Of a stretch of 6,940 nucleotides of DNA, positions 5,246-6,940 are shown piece after piece (position 1 is the stretch's first letter; every line of letters starts with the position of its first letter). The stretch spans positions 1 through 6,940 of the forward strand of contig JAFPYQ010000025.1 of the NCBI GenBank assembly GCA_017394475.1, read 5' to 3'. The notes under the pieces were generated by a model that was not told where the DNA came from, did not search any database, and was given only the letters and a program-made list of their open reading frames with translations. The position numbers and the translations under genes are program-made. The DNA is from Oscillospiraceae bacterium. GTDB lineage: Bacteria; Bacillota; Clostridia; Oscillospirales; Ruminococcaceae.

Positions 5246-5467
5246 ATGAAAACACTTCGTGACACCCCCATAGGTGCGACTGTAAAGGTCGTAAAGCTTC
5301 ATGGAGAGGGCGCGGTACGCAGGCGTATCATGGATATGGGACTTACAAAGGGAACGGAAGTCTATGTTCGCAAGGTGGCGCCTCTCGGTGATCCTGTTGA
5401 GCTTACTGTCAGAGGATATGAGCTCTCCATACGCAAGGCGGATGCTGAACTCATAGAGGTAGAATAA
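5246..5467 (+). CDS. feoA: FeoA-domain protein, second of two
   Basis: A 73-residue FeoA-type SH3-like protein and the more typical of the pair. It has TPIGATVKVVKLHGEG at 7-22, RRRIMDMGLTKGTEVYV (25-41), the APLGDPVELTVRGYELSIRK segment (45-64) and the final ADAELIEVE. The APLGDP and RGYELSIRK phrases are standard FeoA motifs. GGAGGG at 5234-5239, six bases before the ATG, is a strong ribosome-binding site. It lies between feoA-1 and feoB, all on one strand with short gaps. The expected role is to support the FeoB G-domain or the assembly of the transporter; the precise mechanism of FeoA is not settled in the literature. Confidence 0.95.
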   Translation: MKTLRDTPIGATVKVVKLHGEGAVRRRIMDMGLTKGTEVYVRKVAPLGDPVELTVRGYELSIRKADAELIEVE

Positions 5468-5474
5468 GGATGTA

Positions 5475-5493
5475 AGCGGTCATGAAGGCCGCT
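5475..5493 (+). other. Small hairpin between feoA-2 and feoB
   Basis: AGCGGTC at 5475-5481 can pair with GGCCGCT at 5487-5493 (7 bp with one G-U pair, 5-base loop). It lies between the second feoA stop and the feoB starts. It would mask the GAAGG (5484-5488) in front of the alternative feoB ATG at 5496, favouring the ATG at 5523. The effect is inferred. Confidence 0.3.
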
Positions 5494-5522
5494 GTATGTT
5501 ATCCAAGAAAGGAAAGATCGTA

Positions 5523-6940
5523 ATGGATATCCGCATTGCTCTTGCGGGAAACCCGAACTGCGGCAAGACCACACTGTTCAACGCTCTTACGGGATCAAAT
5601 CAGTTTGTGGGCAACTGGCCCGGAGTTACAGTGGAGAAAAAGGAAGGAAAGCTCAAAGGCAAGGAAAATGTGATTGTCACAGACTTGCCCGGCATCTACT
5701 CCCTTTCCCCCTATACTCTTGAAGAGGTAGTGGCAAGAAACTACCTTATAAATGAACGCCCGGAGGTCATACTCAACATCGTTGACGGAACGAATCTCGA
5801 AAGGAATCTGTATCTTACCACACAGCTCATAGAGATAGGTATCCCGGTAGTCATAGCTGTCAATATGATGGATATGGTCAATAAGCTGGGCGATAAGATA
5901 AATACCGATAAGCTCTCCAAGGAACTCGGATGTAAGATAGTGGAGATATCCGCTATAAAGGGAACGGGCATCAATGAGGCTGCTGAGGCTGCCATAGCGG
6001 CTGCAAAAGCGAAGAAGACTGTCCCCCATCATGTTTTTTCCGGTCCTGTGGAGCACGCACTTGCACATATCGAAGAAGCCTGCATACACGATCTTCCCGA
6101 TGATCAGCAGAGATGGTTCGCTATAAAGCTTTTTGAACGTGATGACAAGATCATCGAAAAGCTGAATATCTCTAAATCTGTGCTCGAGCATATAGAGAAG
6201 GACATCGTATCTGCAGAGAATGAACTTGAAGACGATGCGGAGAGCATCATAACCAATGAACGCTACGAATATATAGCTGATATCACGGGAAAATGCTATG
6301 TAAAGAAGAACAGGGAAAAGCTCACCACTTCCGACAAGATAGACAGGATAGTGACGAACCGATTCCTGGGACTGCCCATATTCATCGTTATCATGGGACT
6401 TGTCTACTACATTTCCATGGTGACTGTGGGCACTGCTGCAACAGACTGGGCTAATGACGGACTTTTCGGTGACGGTTTCCACTTGTTCGGTATAGGTTCT
6501 GCGGATTATGAGGATGCAGACGGAGAGTACAGCGATGCTCTCAATGCCGTGAATGCATATTATGAGATCGATCCCGAGGCGGAAGATTTTGATGCAGATA
6601 CCGCACTTGCCGAGATGAGCGAGGCAAAAGGCAGCGATACTGCACTTATTTCCGTAGAGGATGAGGAAACTCTTGAAACTTCCGAACTCACTGTATACTA
6701 TGATACTGTTCCCGAAGATGCAGGCGATGATACATTAGGCGTGTCCTATCTTGAAGGCGTTGAGTATTTCAAGACTAATGGCTTTGACGCTCCCGATCCT
6801 GCTGACTATGGCGTATGGATCCCCGGTGTGCCTGCTGTTATAGGCGCTGCTCTTGAAAAGCTGAACGTTGCAGACTGGCTCTCAGGTCTTATTCTTGATG
6901 GTATTGTTGCAGGCGTTGGCGCTGTGCTCGGATTTGTTCC
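5523..6940 (+). CDS. feoB: Ferrous-iron transporter FeoB with an acidic loop insertion (3' partial)
   Basis: FeoB is the inner-membrane Fe2+ transporter with a cytosolic GTPase domain. The frame stays open to the window edge (472 complete codons). G-motifs are canonical: G1 GNPNCGKT at 9-16, G2 threonine at 36 in NWPGVTVE, G3 DLPG 54-57, G4 NMMD 114-117 (FeoB-type in place of NKxD) and G5 SAIKG 143-147. A helical domain (about 170-265) precedes the first membrane segment at about 281-303 (FLGLPIFIVIMGLVYYISMV). Residues 311-430 then form a very acidic stretch (34 D/E by hand count, two K, no R) before the conserved WLSGLILDGIVAGVGAVLGFVP (452-473). E. coli-type FeoB has only about 50 residues between these points. 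Start 5523 has AAAGGAAAG (5508-5516) in front. An in-frame ATG at 5496, adding nine residues (MLSKKGKIV), is possible. Confidence 0.96.
   Translation, partial: MDIRIALAGNPNCGKTTLFNALTGSNQFVGNWPGVTVEKKEGKLKGKENVIVTDLPGIYSLSPYTLEEVVARNYLINERPEVILNIVDGTNLERNLYLTTQLIEIGIPVVIAVNMMDMVNKLGDKINTDKLSKELGCKIVEISAIKGTGINEAAEAAIAAAKAKKTVPHHVFSGPVEHALAHIEEACIHDLPDDQQRWFAIKLFERDDKIIEKLNISKSVLEHIEKDIVSAENELEDDAESIITNERYEYIADITGKCYVKKNREKLTTSDKIDRIVTNRFLGLPIFIVIMGLVYYISMVTVGTAATDWANDGLFGDGFHLFGIGSADYEDADGEYSDALNAVNAYYEIDPEAEDFDADTALAEMSEAKGSDTALISVEDEETLETSELTVYYDTVPEDAGDDTLGVSYLEGVEYFKTNGFDAPDPADYGVWIPGVPAVIGAALEKLNVADWLSGLILDGIVAGVGAVLGFV

Noticed and set aside
5595..6482. Long minus-strand open frame (295 codons) opposite feoB
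   Set aside because: The plus strand here encodes all five FeoB G-motifs and the first membrane segment. The antisense frame has no recognisable domain and is a by-product of codon bias.

Overview
The window is a compact, almost entirely plus-strand stretch of a bacterial chromosome. Protein sequences and style point to an anaerobic Gram-positive clostridium of the Ruminococcus / Oscillospiraceae kind. The reasons are frequent ATA and AGG codons, strong GGAGG ribosome-binding sites, a Soj/Spo0J-type ParA-ParB pair, and a FeoA-FeoA-FeoB iron operon. The genus is my inference; no rRNA or other marker is present.

Layout. Positions 1-1518 hold the 3' two-thirds of parA (its start lies upstream of the window) and a complete parB, the chromosome-segregation pair. 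A 12-bp stem-loop follows parB. At 1626-2360 is a single gene for an HPr-kinase-like P-loop protein with no obvious partner. After it comes a textbook vegetative promoter (TTGACA, 17 bp, TATAAT, with an extended -10 TG) driving hypC-hypD-hypE (2531-4807). These encode the proteins that build and carry the Fe(CN)2CO precursor of [NiFe] hydrogenases. A GC-rich intrinsic terminator closes this operon at 4824-4850.

The last module (4860-6940) is a ferrous-iron uptake operon: two small FeoA proteins and then FeoB, which runs off the right edge. Its promoter (TTGACA, 17 bp, TAGAAT, again with an extended -10) is flanked by two nearly identical 23-bp elements built around TTAG...CTAA. One lies about 100 bp upstream and the other sits on the predicted transcription start. 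This is the layout expected for a metal-dependent (DtxR/IdeR-like) repressor, although the regulator is not in the window.

How the parts fit. The hyp and feo operons are separate transcription units, but both concern iron: one imports Fe2+ and the other makes an iron cofactor. The hyp set lacks hypA, hypB, hypF and any hydrogenase structural gene here, so the rest of the pathway must lie elsewhere.

Most worth following up are (1) an extremely acidic insertion of about 100-120 residues in the first extracytoplasmic loop of FeoB, (2) the paired operators around the feo promoter, and (3) the orphan HprK-like protein behind a structured leader. I see no CRISPR array, tRNA, rRNA, transposase or prophage gene. 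The gene content is mostly housekeeping and I do not claim a new multi-gene system.
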